Source of the DNA: Priestia megaterium
GTDB taxonomy: Bacteria; Bacillota; Bacilli; Bacillales; Bacillaceae_H
NCBI RefSeq assembly: GCF_023824195.1
Contig: NZ_CP085442.1
Span: forward strand, 1,898,001-1,962,000
Length of the DNA: 64,000 nucleotides
Reading direction: 5' to 3'
How positions within the stretch are numbered: position 1 is the stretch's first letter; every line of letters starts with the position of its first letter. Both the position numbers and the translations under genes were made by a program. Positions 37,408-45,768 of the stretch are shown here, in pieces. The notes under the pieces are model-generated. The model did not search any database. It was not told where the DNA came from and saw only the letters and a program-made list of their open reading frames with translations.

Positions 37408-38301
37408 ATGAATCAAAAACAGCTCGATATTTTAGGGCATACACACCAGCTTTTTATGGAAAAAGGATACGTAGACACTTCGGTACAAGATATATTAGAA
37501 AGAAGCGGTATTTCAAAAGGAACATTTTATAAATATTTCTCATCTAAAAGCGAACTGCTTATCTCATTACTTTCATCTTTGCAAGAATCACTTATTCTAC
37601 AAAGAGAAAAAGTAGCCATTGAATATAGAGGGGATAATCAGAAGGTATTTCAAGAACAGATGATCTTTATGCTGAACTTTGCAGAGCAAAACAAAATTCC
37701 TGAAATTATTGAAAGTACACTCGTTTTAAATGAAGTTAAAACATTTCATTATATAGAGGAATTAAAAGCTGCAACATTCAACTGGATATATGAACGTTTT
37801 CAGCAGATTTTTCCGTCTAAGACTTCTGCTTATTTATTTGATGGAGCTGTGCTGTTAGAAGGAATGCTTAATAATATGTTTAAAATGAATAAAGCACTAA
37901 ATTATCCATTGCCTATTGAACAAATTGTCACTTATTGTATGAAGCGTACAGAGGAAATCGTAATCGAAGTAGCAGAACAAAAAGAACAATTATTTAATCC
38001 TTCCATTTACTCTGCGGTATTTAATGAAAAAACGGAAAGTCATTTTTCGACGGATCTGACACGTGTAACCGCGAAGTTAAAACGGGTGATTGAAAATAAA
38101 CTAACAAACGAAGAGGAGCGGAGAAAGAGTCTAGAATTTGTTACGTTTATATCTGATGAATTACTGCAAAATGATACGGAGCCTCGCACATTTATTATTC
38201 AGAGCTCTCTTTTATCGCTAGAGAAAATTAAAAATCTTGCACAGAGCAAAGAGCTAGAGGAATACAAGGAAGTTATAACTGTCTTAACAGAAAATAATTG
38301 A
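37408..38301 (+). CDS. TetR-family regulator, long form
   Basis: 297 aa, longer than the usual 190-220. The N-terminal HTH is typical: LFMEKGYVDTSVQDILERSG then ISKGTFYKYFSSKSELL. The remaining 240 residues are helical and include a Glu-rich tail region (NKLTNEEERRKSLEFVTFIS); the extra C-terminal length resembles YcnC/LmrA-type Bacillus regulators only loosely. AGAGGAG precedes the ATG. It is divergent from two P450 genes with the perfect dyad between them, so it most likely represses both itself and the P450s until a hydrophobic ligand binds. Confidence 0.88.
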   Translation: MNQKQLDILGHTHQLFMEKGYVDTSVQDILERSGISKGTFYKYFSSKSELLISLLSSLQESLILQREKVAIEYRGDNQKVFQEQMIFMLNFAEQNKIPEIIESTLVLNEVKTFHYIEELKAATFNWIYERFQQIFPSKTSAYLFDGAVLLEGMLNNMFKMNKALNYPLPIEQIVTYCMKRTEEIVIEVAEQKEQLFNPSIYSAVFNEKTESHFSTDLTRVTAKLKRVIENKLTNEEERRKSLEFVTFISDELLQNDTEPRTFIIQSSLLSLEKIKNLAQSKELEEYKEVITVLTENN

Positions 38302-38370
38302 TTGAGTATTTGGGCAGGTCAAGCAAACAAATTAGTACAAATTAAAGCTCCATATCTTATCTATTACTCA

Positions 38371-38413
38371 TAAAAAAGCTCTTCCAGTTAATAAGAACTG
38401 GAAGAGCTTTTTG
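38371..38413 (+). terminator. terminator of the TetR gene
   Basis: AAAAAAGCTCTTCCAGTT and AACTGGAAGAGCTTTTT pair perfectly around AATAAG. Confidence 0.92.
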
Positions 38414-38528
38414 CTTTTATTAGGCTAGTCGCAAGGCAATGCTGACCTTCCTTCTACACACCACATTTAACCAAATATGTGACGAAATTATGGTAAAGGC
38501 GTTCAAACTACATAAAAATCGCTTCAAG

Positions 38529-38544
38529 TGTGATAAATATCACA
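38529..38544 (+). promoter_or_regulatory. Fnr-type box of the qox operon
   Basis: TGTGATAAATATCACA is a perfect palindrome (extended by G/C to 18 bases) matching the Bacillus Fnr consensus TGTGA-N6-TCACA. A GATAAT -10 lies at 38564-38569, so the box centre is about 40-41 bases before the likely start, the class II activator position. A TGTCATGACA palindrome follows at 38589. The box is 172 bases before qoxA. A Rex-type reading is possible but the inner bases fit Fnr better. Confidence 0.8.
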
Positions 38545-38715
38545 CCCTTTAACAACCCAACATGATAATTTTTTAGGAGTAAGCAATATGTCATGACAAA
38601 CTTCAATATGTTAGGAGGTTATTAGCCTTTTGATCTGTTGAGATGCATCTCTAATATGAACGTTTATATACCATTATTATGTACAGAGATTTAAAGGAAG
38701 GGAGCCTGAGCTTAG

Positions 38716-39672
38716 GTGAGAAAGCAAAAATCAATGCATATTGGCAAGTTAATCATTCTCTCCATATTCATTACAATTTTTTTAGCAGGCTGTGATAGTC
38801 GTTATTTGATTTTAAATCCACAGGGGGCGGTGGCTCAAAAAGAATACCATTTAATTATTTTTTCCATATTTTTATGCGCAATTGTCGTTATTCCTGTTTT
38901 AGGTCTGCTTGTGTATATCGTTTTACGCTACCGTGATAAGCCTGGAAACAAGGCTCCGTATCGACCGGACTGGGACGATAGTAAGCGTCTTGAATTTATT
39001 TGGTGGGGGATCCCCATTATTATTATTGGTATTTTAGGTTTCGCTACGGCCAAGACGACGTATGACTTAGTAGATCCGCCGAAAAAAGATGTAAAGCCGC
39101 TAACAATTGAAGTAACATCCCTTGATTGGAAATGGTTATTTCAGTATCCGGATCAAAATATTGCGACAGTCAACTATGTCGAAATTCCAAAAGATGTGCC
39201 CGTTCAATTCGTTCTAACGTCAGATGCACCTATGAATTCTTTTTGGGTACCCCAGCTGGGAGGACAATTATATACCATGCCGGGAATGGCAATGGGGCTT
39301 TGGCTGCAAGCTGATCGCAAGGGAGAATATTTTGGTTCAGGTGCTAATTTTACGGGTGAAGGATTTGCTCATATGAACTTTAAAGTTAAATCTACATCGA
39401 CAAAAGAATTTAATCAATGGGTAAAGCAAGTGAAAGAAACCGCACCAGCTTTAACAAAAGCTGATTATAACAGTCTTGCCAAACAAGGTCTTTCCTTGGA
39501 AAAATCGTATTCTACTATTCCTAAAGGTTTATTCCAAGAAATTGTCATTAAAAACGGTGGTCAATATTATAGTCAGCATCACCATATGAAAAATGAAGAC
39601 ATGAAGACCATGAATGTGGCTTCTGATGAACAAACACATACACAGCACGAGCACCAGGAAGGAGGAAAATAA
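38716..39672 (+). CDS. qoxA: aa3-type quinol oxidase subunit II
   Basis: 318 aa from a GTG start. A lipoprotein-type signal (IILSIFITIFLAGC) is followed by two membrane helices and a periplasm-facing cupredoxin-like domain (SLDWKWLFQYPDQNIATVNY, DAPMNSFWVPQLGGQLYTMP). The Cys and His ligands of the CuA centre are absent at the GGQLYTMPGMAM position, which marks a quinol oxidase and not a cytochrome c oxidase. The tail is His-rich (SQHHHMKNEDMK). First gene of qoxABCD; the oxidase takes electrons from menaquinol and pumps protons. Its Fnr-type box upstream is unexpected for this enzyme. Confidence 0.93.
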   Translation: MRKQKSMHIGKLIILSIFITIFLAGCDSRYLILNPQGAVAQKEYHLIIFSIFLCAIVVIPVLGLLVYIVLRYRDKPGNKAPYRPDWDDSKRLEFIWWGIPIIIIGILGFATAKTTYDLVDPPKKDVKPLTIEVTSLDWKWLFQYPDQNIATVNYVEIPKDVPVQFVLTSDAPMNSFWVPQLGGQLYTMPGMAMGLWLQADRKGEYFGSGANFTGEGFAHMNFKVKSTSTKEFNQWVKQVKETAPALTKADYNSLAKQGLSLEKSYSTIPKGLFQEIVIKNGGQYYSQHHHMKNEDMKTMNVASDEQTHTQHEHQEGGK

Positions 39673-39673
39673 G

Positions 39674-41641
39674 TTGTTAGACAAATTAAAAGATTTTTCA
39701 TCTCGTTTTTTTGTGACAGGGGAGCCGATGATTTACGGAGCTGATGTCGCCATTTTGTTAACACTAGCCGGTATTATTTTTGTTCTTACGTATCTTAAAA
39801 AGTGGAAGTGGCTATGGCGTGAGTGGCTTACAACGGTAGATCATAAAAAAATTGGAATCATGTATATGCTTTCTTCATTATTAATGCTGTTTCGAGGCGG
39901 AGTAGATGCACTATTAATGCGTATTCAACTAGCATTTCCTCAGTGGCATTTTCTAGATTCTAATCATTACAATGAAATTTTTACTACGCACGGAACCATT
40001 ATGATTCTATTTATGGCAATGCCGCTTATGTTTGCTTTCTTTAATATTGTTGTGCCGCTTCAAATTGGAGCAAGAGATGTCGCCTATCCTTTTTTAAACG
40101 CGGTAAGCTTTTGGCTATTTTTCTTTGGCGCCATGCTTTTCAATTTGTCGTTTGTAATCGGCGGCTCGCCAGATGCAGGATGGTTGAGTTATCCGCCGCT
40201 TTCTGGCATGCAGTTCAGTCCTGGACCAGGTCAAGATTTTTATATTTGGGGTATTCAAATATCAGGTATTGGCAGCTTGGCTTCTGGAATTAATTTTATT
40301 ATGACTATTTTAAAAATGCGTGCGCCGGGCATGAAACTTATGCATATGCCGTTATTCACGTGGTCCGTTCTAGCAAGCTGTATTATTATTATTTTTGCAT
40401 TCCCTGTATTAACCGTAACGCTTGCTTTATTGTTTATCGACCGCTTCTTTGACGGACACTTATTTACTATGACCGGCGGAGGAAATCCGATGATGTACAT
40501 TAACTTAATTTGGATGTGGGGACATCCTGAAGTGTATATCGTTGTACTTCCTGCATTCGGCATTTTTTCTGAAATCGTTGCAACGTTTTCTCAAAAGAAA
40601 ATATTTGGCTATAAATCTATGGTTTTTTCAATGATGATTATTAGCGTTCTATCGTATTTCACATGGGTGCATCATTTCTTTACGATGGGTGCAGGCGCTA
40701 ATGTGAATGTGTTTTTTGCTATTACCACGATGGCCATCGGAATTCCAACGGGTGTTAAAGTGTTCAACTGGTTATTTACGATGTTCCGCGGCCGTATTCA
40801 AATGACGCAGCCAATGTTATGGACAATTGCTTTTATCCCGTGCTTTGTTGTGGGAGGAGCAACGGGTGTTATGCTTTCAGCAGCTCCCGCAGACTATCAG
40901 TATCATAATAGCTACTTTTTAGTTGCACACTTTCACCAAGTGTTAATCGGAGGCGTTGTATTCGGCTTTTTTGCAGGTTTGTACTATTGGTGGCCAAAAA
41001 TGTTTGGCTTTAAACTAAATGACCGTCTTGGTAAATGGGCGTTTTGGACGTGGAATATTGGTTTTTATGTATGTTTCATGCCTCAATACGCATTAGGGTT
41101 TATGGGAATGACGCGCCGTATTTATACGTACGACTTTGACATGGGATGGGGACCGCTGAACGTTATCTCTACAGTCGGAGCTTTCTTTATGGGCATAGGG
41201 TTTATCTTTCAAGCATGGCAGATTCTTCATGGCATTAAGTACGGAGAACGAGATGTAACAGGGGATCCGTGGAATGGACGTACATTAGAATGGTCCATCC
41301 CTTCACCGCCGCCGCACTACAATTTTGCAGTGATTCCAACAGTAACGGGGCAAGATGCGTGGTGGACAATAAAAGAAGAAAGAAAAAAGAAAAAAGCGAA
41401 GGAAACAGCTGTTTTTTCTCCGATTCATATGCCTAAGAATTCAGGTATTCCATTTATCATGTCGGTTTTCTGGTTCATTGCTGGTTTTGGCTTAACGTTC
41501 CACTGGGTGTGGATGGCGATATTCGGTTTGACAGGAGTAGGAGCCTGTTTACTAGCTCGTTCCTTTCAATACAACTCGGACTATTATATTCCCGTGGATG
41601 AAATTCGACATACAGAAGATTCAGTAGGGAGGGTTGGCTGA
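39674..41641 (+). CDS. qoxB: aa3-type quinol oxidase subunit I
   Basis: 655 aa from the TTG at 39674, eight bases after AAGGAGG; the start two bases past the qoxA stop matches the N-terminus of known QoxB, whereas the longer frame from 39614 overlaps qoxA. Key motifs: TTVDHKKIGIMYMLSSLLML, the low-spin heme His in FTTHGTIMILFM, WGHPEVYIVVLPAFGIFSEI with the CuB His and cross-linked Tyr, THHFF-type CuB ligands (WVHHFFTMGA), and VAHFHQVLIGG with the high-spin heme His. It holds the heme a, heme a3 and CuB centres where oxygen is reduced. Confidence 0.95.
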   Translation: MLDKLKDFSSRFFVTGEPMIYGADVAILLTLAGIIFVLTYLKKWKWLWREWLTTVDHKKIGIMYMLSSLLMLFRGGVDALLMRIQLAFPQWHFLDSNHYNEIFTTHGTIMILFMAMPLMFAFFNIVVPLQIGARDVAYPFLNAVSFWLFFFGAMLFNLSFVIGGSPDAGWLSYPPLSGMQFSPGPGQDFYIWGIQISGIGSLASGINFIMTILKMRAPGMKLMHMPLFTWSVLASCIIIIFAFPVLTVTLALLFIDRFFDGHLFTMTGGGNPMMYINLIWMWGHPEVYIVVLPAFGIFSEIVATFSQKKIFGYKSMVFSMMIISVLSYFTWVHHFFTMGAGANVNVFFAITTMAIGIPTGVKVFNWLFTMFRGRIQMTQPMLWTIAFIPCFVVGGATGVMLSAAPADYQYHNSYFLVAHFHQVLIGGVVFGFFAGLYYWWPKMFGFKLNDRLGKWAFWTWNIGFYVCFMPQYALGFMGMTRRIYTYDFDMGWGPLNVISTVGAFFMGIGFIFQAWQILHGIKYGERDVTGDPWNGRTLEWSIPSPPPHYNFAVIPTVTGQDAWWTIKEERKKKKAKETAVFSPIHMPKNSGIPFIMSVFWFIAGFGLTFHWVWMAIFGLTGVGACLLARSFQYNSDYYIPVDEIRHTEDSVGRVG

Positions 41642-41642
41642 C

Positions 41643-42242
41643 ATGGCTTATGCGACAGCGCACCACGAAGAACATCATCATGAACATGATGAAGGAATCA
41701 AAGTTATGGGTTTTTGGCTTTTCCTCGTAACGGACTGCATCTTATTTGGAGCATTATTTGCTACGTATGCCGTTCTTGTTAATCATACTGCGGGAGGCCT
41801 TACAGGAAAGGAATTTTTTGAAGTTCCAGGATTTGTTTCTGAAACGTTTATCTTATTAACGAGCAGCTTTACGAGCGGATTAGCTGTGCTGAGCATGCAC
41901 AAGGAAAAAATAAAGCCTTTAATTGGCTGGCTAATCGTAACTCTGCTTTTAGGTATGTGCTTTGTTGGCCTTGAAATTCATGAATTTCAAACAATGGTTC
42001 ATGAAGGAGCAACCATTTCCACCAGCGCATTTTTTACAGCTTTCTATACGCTAGTTAGTACGCACGGACTGCACGTTTCTGTCGGCATCATTTGGATGAT
42101 TTCAATTACAATCCAATTAAAACGATACGGAATTACCTCTGTAACAAAGCGAAAAGTGACGATTATCAGCTTATACTGGCATTTTCTTGATGCTGTCTGG
42201 ATCTTCCTTTACACGGTTGTGTATTTAATGGGGGTGATGTAG
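41643..42242 (+). CDS. qoxC: aa3-type quinol oxidase subunit III
   Basis: 199 aa from the ATG at 41643, which follows AGGGAGGGTT and lies one base past the qoxB stop. Five membrane helices; KVMGFWLFLVTDCILFGALF and STHGLHVSVGIIWMISI are conserved subunit III segments. The N-terminus is His-rich (AHHEEHHHEHDE). Part of the quinol oxidase complex; the stop abuts the qoxD start. Confidence 0.94.
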   Translation: MAYATAHHEEHHHEHDEGIKVMGFWLFLVTDCILFGALFATYAVLVNHTAGGLTGKEFFEVPGFVSETFILLTSSFTSGLAVLSMHKEKIKPLIGWLIVTLLLGMCFVGLEIHEFQTMVHEGATISTSAFFTAFYTLVSTHGLHVSVGIIWMISITIQLKRYGITSVTKRKVTIISLYWHFLDAVWIFLYTVVYLMGVM

Positions 42243-42539
42243 ATGGAGAACCATGGGTCGTTAAAAGCTTATACAATAGGATTTATTTTCTCGATTATTT
42301 TAACCGTTATTCCTCTGATGCTGGTATTAAACCATGTATTTGCTAAAAATATATTACTAGCTGGCATTCTAGGAATGGCCGTGCTTCAATTTTTCATTCA
42401 ACTGTTTTTCTTTATGCATATTAAAGACGGAGAGAAGCCTCGTTATAATGTGATGGCTTTAATACTTGGAATCGTTTTTGTTATTACGATTGTAGCAGGA
42501 TCGATTTGGATAATGACTTTTAACTCTCAAGTTCAATAA
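42243..42539 (+). CDS. qoxD: aa3-type quinol oxidase subunit IV
   Basis: 98 aa with three membrane helices (about 8-30, 37-58 and 70-92). The AFYF-type family pattern LQFFIQLFFFMHIKDGEKPR in the second helix is typical of QoxD/CyoD. It starts on the base after the qoxC stop. The protein is shorter than the B. subtilis version at its N-terminus. A terminator follows. Confidence 0.92.
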   Translation: MENHGSLKAYTIGFIFSIILTVIPLMLVLNHVFAKNILLAGILGMAVLQFFIQLFFFMHIKDGEKPRYNVMALILGIVFVITIVAGSIWIMTFNSQVQ

Positions 42540-42543
42540 AAAT

Positions 42544-42575
42544 GGAGCCGTGCACTACACACGGCTCTATTTTTT
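42544..42575 (+). terminator. terminator of qoxABCD
   Basis: GAGCCGTG pairs with CACGGCTC and is followed by TATTTTTT. Confidence 0.85.
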
Positions 42576-42589
42576 AAATTTCTCTACCT

Positions 42590-42605
42590 TGTGATAAAAA
42601 TCACA
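42590..42605 (+). promoter_or_regulatory. Fnr-type box of the uspA-like gene
   Basis: TGTGATAAAAATCACA matches TGTGA-N6-TCACA. A TAAAAT -10 at 42627-42632 puts the likely start near 42639, so the box centre is at about -41.5, the textbook class II position. Confidence 0.82.
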
Positions 42606-42682
42606 TACTTTCGTTTGCGCAAGAAGTAAAATAAAAGTGTAGCAAGGAAAGTTCTTTATAAACGAAAGACAAAGGAGAGAGT

Positions 42683-43180
42683 ATGATGAATATGGCTTAT
42701 CGTAACATCCTCGTAGCAGTAGATGGTTCTGTAGAAGCAGAGTGGGCATTCAAAAAAGCAGTTAACAGTGCGAAAAAAAATAACGCTCATTTGATAATTT
42801 GTCACGTTATCGACATACAGGCGCTAAGTCCATCACCTTATGCATTCTATACGGATACACGCTTTCAAGATGCAGAGAAATTTGCTGAAGAACTTTTAAC
42901 TAACTATAGTAAGCTAGCCACGAAGGCCGGAGTAACGAAAGTCGAGACATTAATTGAACACGGCTCCCCTAAAACAAAAATATCTAAAAAAATTGCCCCT
43001 GAAAAACACGTTGATTTAATTGTGTGCGGTGCAACCGGGTTAAACGCCGTAGAGCGTATCTTAATCGGAAGCGTATCTCAGCATATTTTACGCTATGCCA
43101 AATGTGATGTGTTAATCGTTCGCACTCCTAAAGAGGCCGAAGAAGAATCAAAGCCTTTACAAGTGGAACTAACAGAGTAG
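42683..43180 (+). CDS. universal stress protein UspA family
   Basis: 165 aa single Usp domain. It begins YRNILVAVDGSVEAEWAFKK and ends with the ATP-binding motif GATGLNAVERILIGSVSQHI followed by CDVLIVR (the G-2x-G-9x-G(S/T) pattern). AAAGGAGAG precedes the ATG. Its own Fnr-type box at 42590 suggests it is made when oxygen falls, in parallel with the quinol oxidase. It ends before the dispersed repeat at 43250, whose hairpin can serve as its terminator. Confidence 0.9.
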   Translation: MMNMAYRNILVAVDGSVEAEWAFKKAVNSAKKNNAHLIICHVIDIQALSPSPYAFYTDTRFQDAEKFAEELLTNYSKLATKAGVTKVETLIEHGSPKTKISKKIAPEKHVDLIVCGATGLNAVERILIGSVSQHILRYAKCDVLIVRTPKEAEEESKPLQVELTE

Positions 43181-43249
43181 CAGGACAGAAGAGAAAGAAA
43201 GCTTATTGTTCACAGCAAAATACAAAGCTCTCACCATTTATTTAAAGAG

Positions 43250-43408
43250 GGGGGATAAACGTATTTTAGTTGAAAGCAGATCCGAACGAGGAATCGAGAT
43301 TCTTAAGGGAGAATCCAAATCGTTCGGATTTTTTCATGGTAATGGTGAACGTAGGTTTCATGTATGCAGCTGTTTCTAGCTTTTGATTGAAAGGCACGGG
43401 GAAGGGCA
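43250..43408 (+). repeat. dispersed intergenic repeat, copy 1, with terminator-like hairpin
   Basis: The sequence matches 59026-59170 at many positions (TAGTTGAA, then GATCCGAACGA, GGAGAATC, TCGTTCGGATTTTTTCAT, GAACGTAGGTTTCATGTATG, GATTGAA-GGCA). The hairpin at 43279-43336 (GATCCGAACGA with TCGTTCGGAT plus T6) can end uspA-like transcription. About 70 more conserved bases follow the hairpin. Confidence 0.75.
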
Positions 43409-43446
43409 ATGAAAGAAACGTGAGGATAATAGAGCACATCAAACAT

Positions 43447-43471
43447 GTTTACTAAAGAAGCAGACGGGAAG
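43447..43471 (+). promoter_or_regulatory. possible SigB-type promoter
   Basis: GTTTAC and GGGAAG spaced by 13 bases partly match the sigma-B consensus GTTTAA-N12-14-GGGTAT. Related SDR genes of Bacillus are general-stress genes, which is why it is noted; the match is imperfect. Confidence 0.35.
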
Positions 43472-43534
43472 AACAAGTATATAGAAAACTTTTCCTTAGT
43501 TGGTTAAGGATTCATTCATAAAGGAGTGACGAAT

Positions 43535-44419
43535 ATGTCAAAACTAAACAATCCATTAACTCAGTATTTTCATGAAGACTATCCAAAACAGTATCAAGAA
43601 CCGCCTGGTGTACAAAAAGAAATGAACGTCATTCCAGACTGCGGGGAGAATAGTTACATAGGTGCAGGTAAATTAAAAGGTAGAAAAGCTCTTGTGACAG
43701 GTGGAGATTCAGGTATTGGCCGAGCAGCAGCTATCGCTTACGCAAGAGAAGGGGCAGACGTTGCGCTTAATTACTTGCCACAAGAGCAAGCAGATGCAGA
43801 AGAAGTACAAAAGCTTATTGAAGCAGAAGGAAGAAAAGCCGTGCTCATACCTGGCGATGTAGGCGAAGAATCTTTTTGCAAGGAGCTAGTAGAAAAAGCT
43901 TATAAAGAATTAGATGGTTTAGATGTTCTAGCGCTCGTAGCAGGCAAACAGCAGGCAGTAGAAGATCTTGCTGATTTAGAAACGGACCAACTGCGCAAAA
44001 CCTTTGAAGTGAATGTTTTCTCTTTATATTGGACCGTAAAAGCAGCGCTGCCTTATTTACCGGCAGGTGCTTCTATTATTACAACAAGTTCTGTACAAGG
44101 CTATAGCCCAAGCCCTAATTTATTAGATTATGCAGCTACAAAGTTTGCCATTAACGGATTCACTCGCGGACTAGCCAAGCAATTAGCTCCAAAAGGTATT
44201 CGCGTCAACTCCGTTGCTCCAGGACCTATCTGGACGCCGCTGCAAATTTCTGGAGGGCAGCCAAGCGATGCTATTCCAGGCTTTGGACAAGATACACCTT
44301 TGCAGCGTGCTGGTCAGCCGGTAGAGTTAGCAAATGTATACGTATTTTTAGCTTCAACGGATGCAAGCTACGTAACAGCTCAAGTTTACGGGATTACAGG
44401 CGGAATAGAACTAGCTTAA
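43535..44419 (+). CDS. short-chain dehydrogenase, YghA/YdaD-like stress type
   Basis: 294 aa from the ATG at 43535 with AAGGAGTG nine bases upstream. The N-terminal extension of about 45 residues ([20 protein letters not shown]) is typical of the YghA/YdaD/YhxC subgroup. The cofactor motif is [10 protein letters not shown] and the active site is Ser...YAATK ([20 protein letters not shown]), though the loop NAG is replaced by VAG (LVAGKQQ). C-terminal [10 protein letters not shown] is usual. It is an NAD(P)H oxidoreductase of unknown substrate, often under general stress control. It ends at the strong terminator at 44422. Confidence 0.9.
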   Translation: MSKLNNPLTQYFHEDYPKQYQEPPGVQKEMNVIPDCGENSYIGAGKLKGRKALVTGGDSGIGRAAAIAYAREGADVALNYLPQEQADAEEVQKLIEAEGRKAVLIPGDVGEESFCKELVEKAYKELDGLDVLALVAGKQQAVEDLADLETDQLRKTFEVNVFSLYWTVKAALPYLPAGASIITTSSVQGYSPSPNLLDYAATKFAINGFTRGLAKQLAPKGIRVNSVAPGPIWTPLQISGGQPSDAIPGFGQDTPLQRAGQPVELANVYVFLASTDASYVTAQVYGITGGIELA

Positions 44420-44421
44420 CT

Positions 44422-44463
44422 CAAAAAAACACGTGCAGCTATGAACTGCACGTGTTTTTTTGA
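44422..44463. terminator. bidirectional terminator between the SDR gene and ctaA
   Basis: AAAAAACACGTGCAG and CTGCACGTGTTTTTT pair perfectly around CTATGAA. Confidence 0.93.
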
Positions 44464-44475
44464 GCTATTTCTGTT

Positions 44476-45378
44476 TTATTGTCTTTTTCCTTTTAAAGTC
44501 TGTACACAAATGTAGCTAAGCGTAGCGAATAAAGCTGTAATGAATGCCGAGTGAGACAGTGTAGCAAAGACATTTAAACGAGACATTACAACAAAGATAC
44601 CGCTAAATATTTGAGCAATGGTTAAAGCAACCGCAATGATGGACGCGTAGTAAATATCACGGCGGGTTTCTTTATACTGTTTGATGGCAGATACCATAAT
44701 CCAAATGATAAGAACAAACAGCACAAGAGCAGCAAATCGGTGGGCAAAATGAATACCTGTTGTTCCTGAAAGTTTTGGAATAAGAGTATTGCCATAACAA
44801 GCAGGAAAGCTTGTACATGCTAAGCTTGCACCTTTGTGACGTACATATGCCCCTAAATAAATATCGCAGTAAGTAAACAGAAGCGTAAACCATGCGAGCC
44901 ATTTAAATTTGCCTGTAACCGCTCCTTTAATAAAATGATCCGAACGGTCTTTTTGAATAACAAACATTGAAAGTAAAAATACGCCGGTAAACGCAATAAG
45001 CGAAAGACCGAAATGAAGCGCTAGCGCTTCAGCTGACTGAGGCCAGATAACTGCAGAAGCTCCGAGTAATGACTCAATAACGATAAATGCAATACTCATA
45101 ATCGCTAAAATTTTCACTTCACGGTTTCTGCGATAACGAATCCAAGCCCAAATAGAAAACGCTAAAACAAGAAGACCTGCAAATGCGGTAATCAAACGAT
45201 GCGTATATTCAATCATTGTTGCTACTGCGTATTCGGGTATTAACTGCCCGTTACACAGTGGCCACTCGTTGCCGCATCCTAATCCAGATCCTGTGGTTGT
45301 TACAAGGCTGCCGGCAATCATCAAAATAAACATAACAATCGTTGTAAATATAGCTGTTATTTTAAATAAATTTCTCAT
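44476..45378 (-). CDS. ctaA: heme A synthase
   Basis: 300 aa with eight membrane helices in two similar halves. Conserved features: VTTTGSGLGCGNEWPLCNGQ with the paired Cys of the first extracytoplasmic loop, EYTHRL (heme-binding His), ALHFGLS, the second loop ASLACTSFPACYGN, HFAHRFAAL and the last His in ATLSHSAF. CtaA oxidises heme O to heme A for aa3 oxidases, so it supplies the qox enzyme encoded 2 kb away. It is not next to ctaB or the cta operon, so it may be an extra copy or a separately placed one. AAAGGGAG precedes the ATG. Confidence 0.95.
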   Translation of the reverse strand: MRNLFKITAIFTTIVMFILMIAGSLVTTTGSGLGCGNEWPLCNGQLIPEYAVATMIEYTHRLITAFAGLLVLAFSIWAWIRYRRNREVKILAIMSIAFIVIESLLGASAVIWPQSAEALALHFGLSLIAFTGVFLLSMFVIQKDRSDHFIKGAVTGKFKWLAWFTLLFTYCDIYLGAYVRHKGASLACTSFPACYGNTLIPKLSGTTGIHFAHRFAALVLFVLIIWIMVSAIKQYKETRRDIYYASIIAVALTIAQIFSGIFVVMSRLNVFATLSHSAFITALFATLSYICVQTLKGKRQ

Positions 45379-45768
45379 ACGCTGACTCCCTTTGCTGAGT
45401 TACTAATTATGACTATAGATTTGATGAATACGATAGTCAAGTAGTAGAGCGTAATTAACAAATAACTGTCACAAACTTACACACGCTCTCCTTAAAATTG
45501 ATGTCAGAAAAGCTTTCTTCATTAAACTTTGTAATGGTTTTTTCCTTTTAAACGATGTAAATATGATTCCATACATAAGATATAAAAAAATATATTAGTG
45601 ATTTTATACAATTTGTAAAAAAAACTTTAGAGAGAATGGAGATACAATCATATTCCAAAAGTGATAATATAAATATAAATCAAATGATGTTATAAAACCT
45701 ATCATTTTATGTTAGGTATAAAATAAACTTTTTATCACAGAGAAACTTTATTGAAAGGAGAGATAACG
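45379..45768. other. intergenic region between divergent ctaA and the flavoprotein gene
   Basis: No gene in these 390 bases. The region is strongly AT-rich with several possible -10 elements (GATAATATAAATATAAA near 45663-45680). No clear Fnr-type box was found here. Confidence 0.4.

Noticed and set aside
38529..38544. Rex operator
   Set aside because: The inner bases (TAAATA) do not match the A....T pattern of Rex sites, while the TGTGA/TCACA arms and -41 spacing fit Fnr. Not fully excluded.
38716..39672. Cytochrome c oxidase subunit II (ctaC)
   Set aside because: CuA ligands and a cytochrome c domain are missing; the sequence is that of a quinol oxidase subunit.
39614..39673. Upstream start of qoxB inside qoxA
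   Set aside because: TTG 39674 has AAGGAGG eight bases away and matches the N-terminus of known QoxB proteins.
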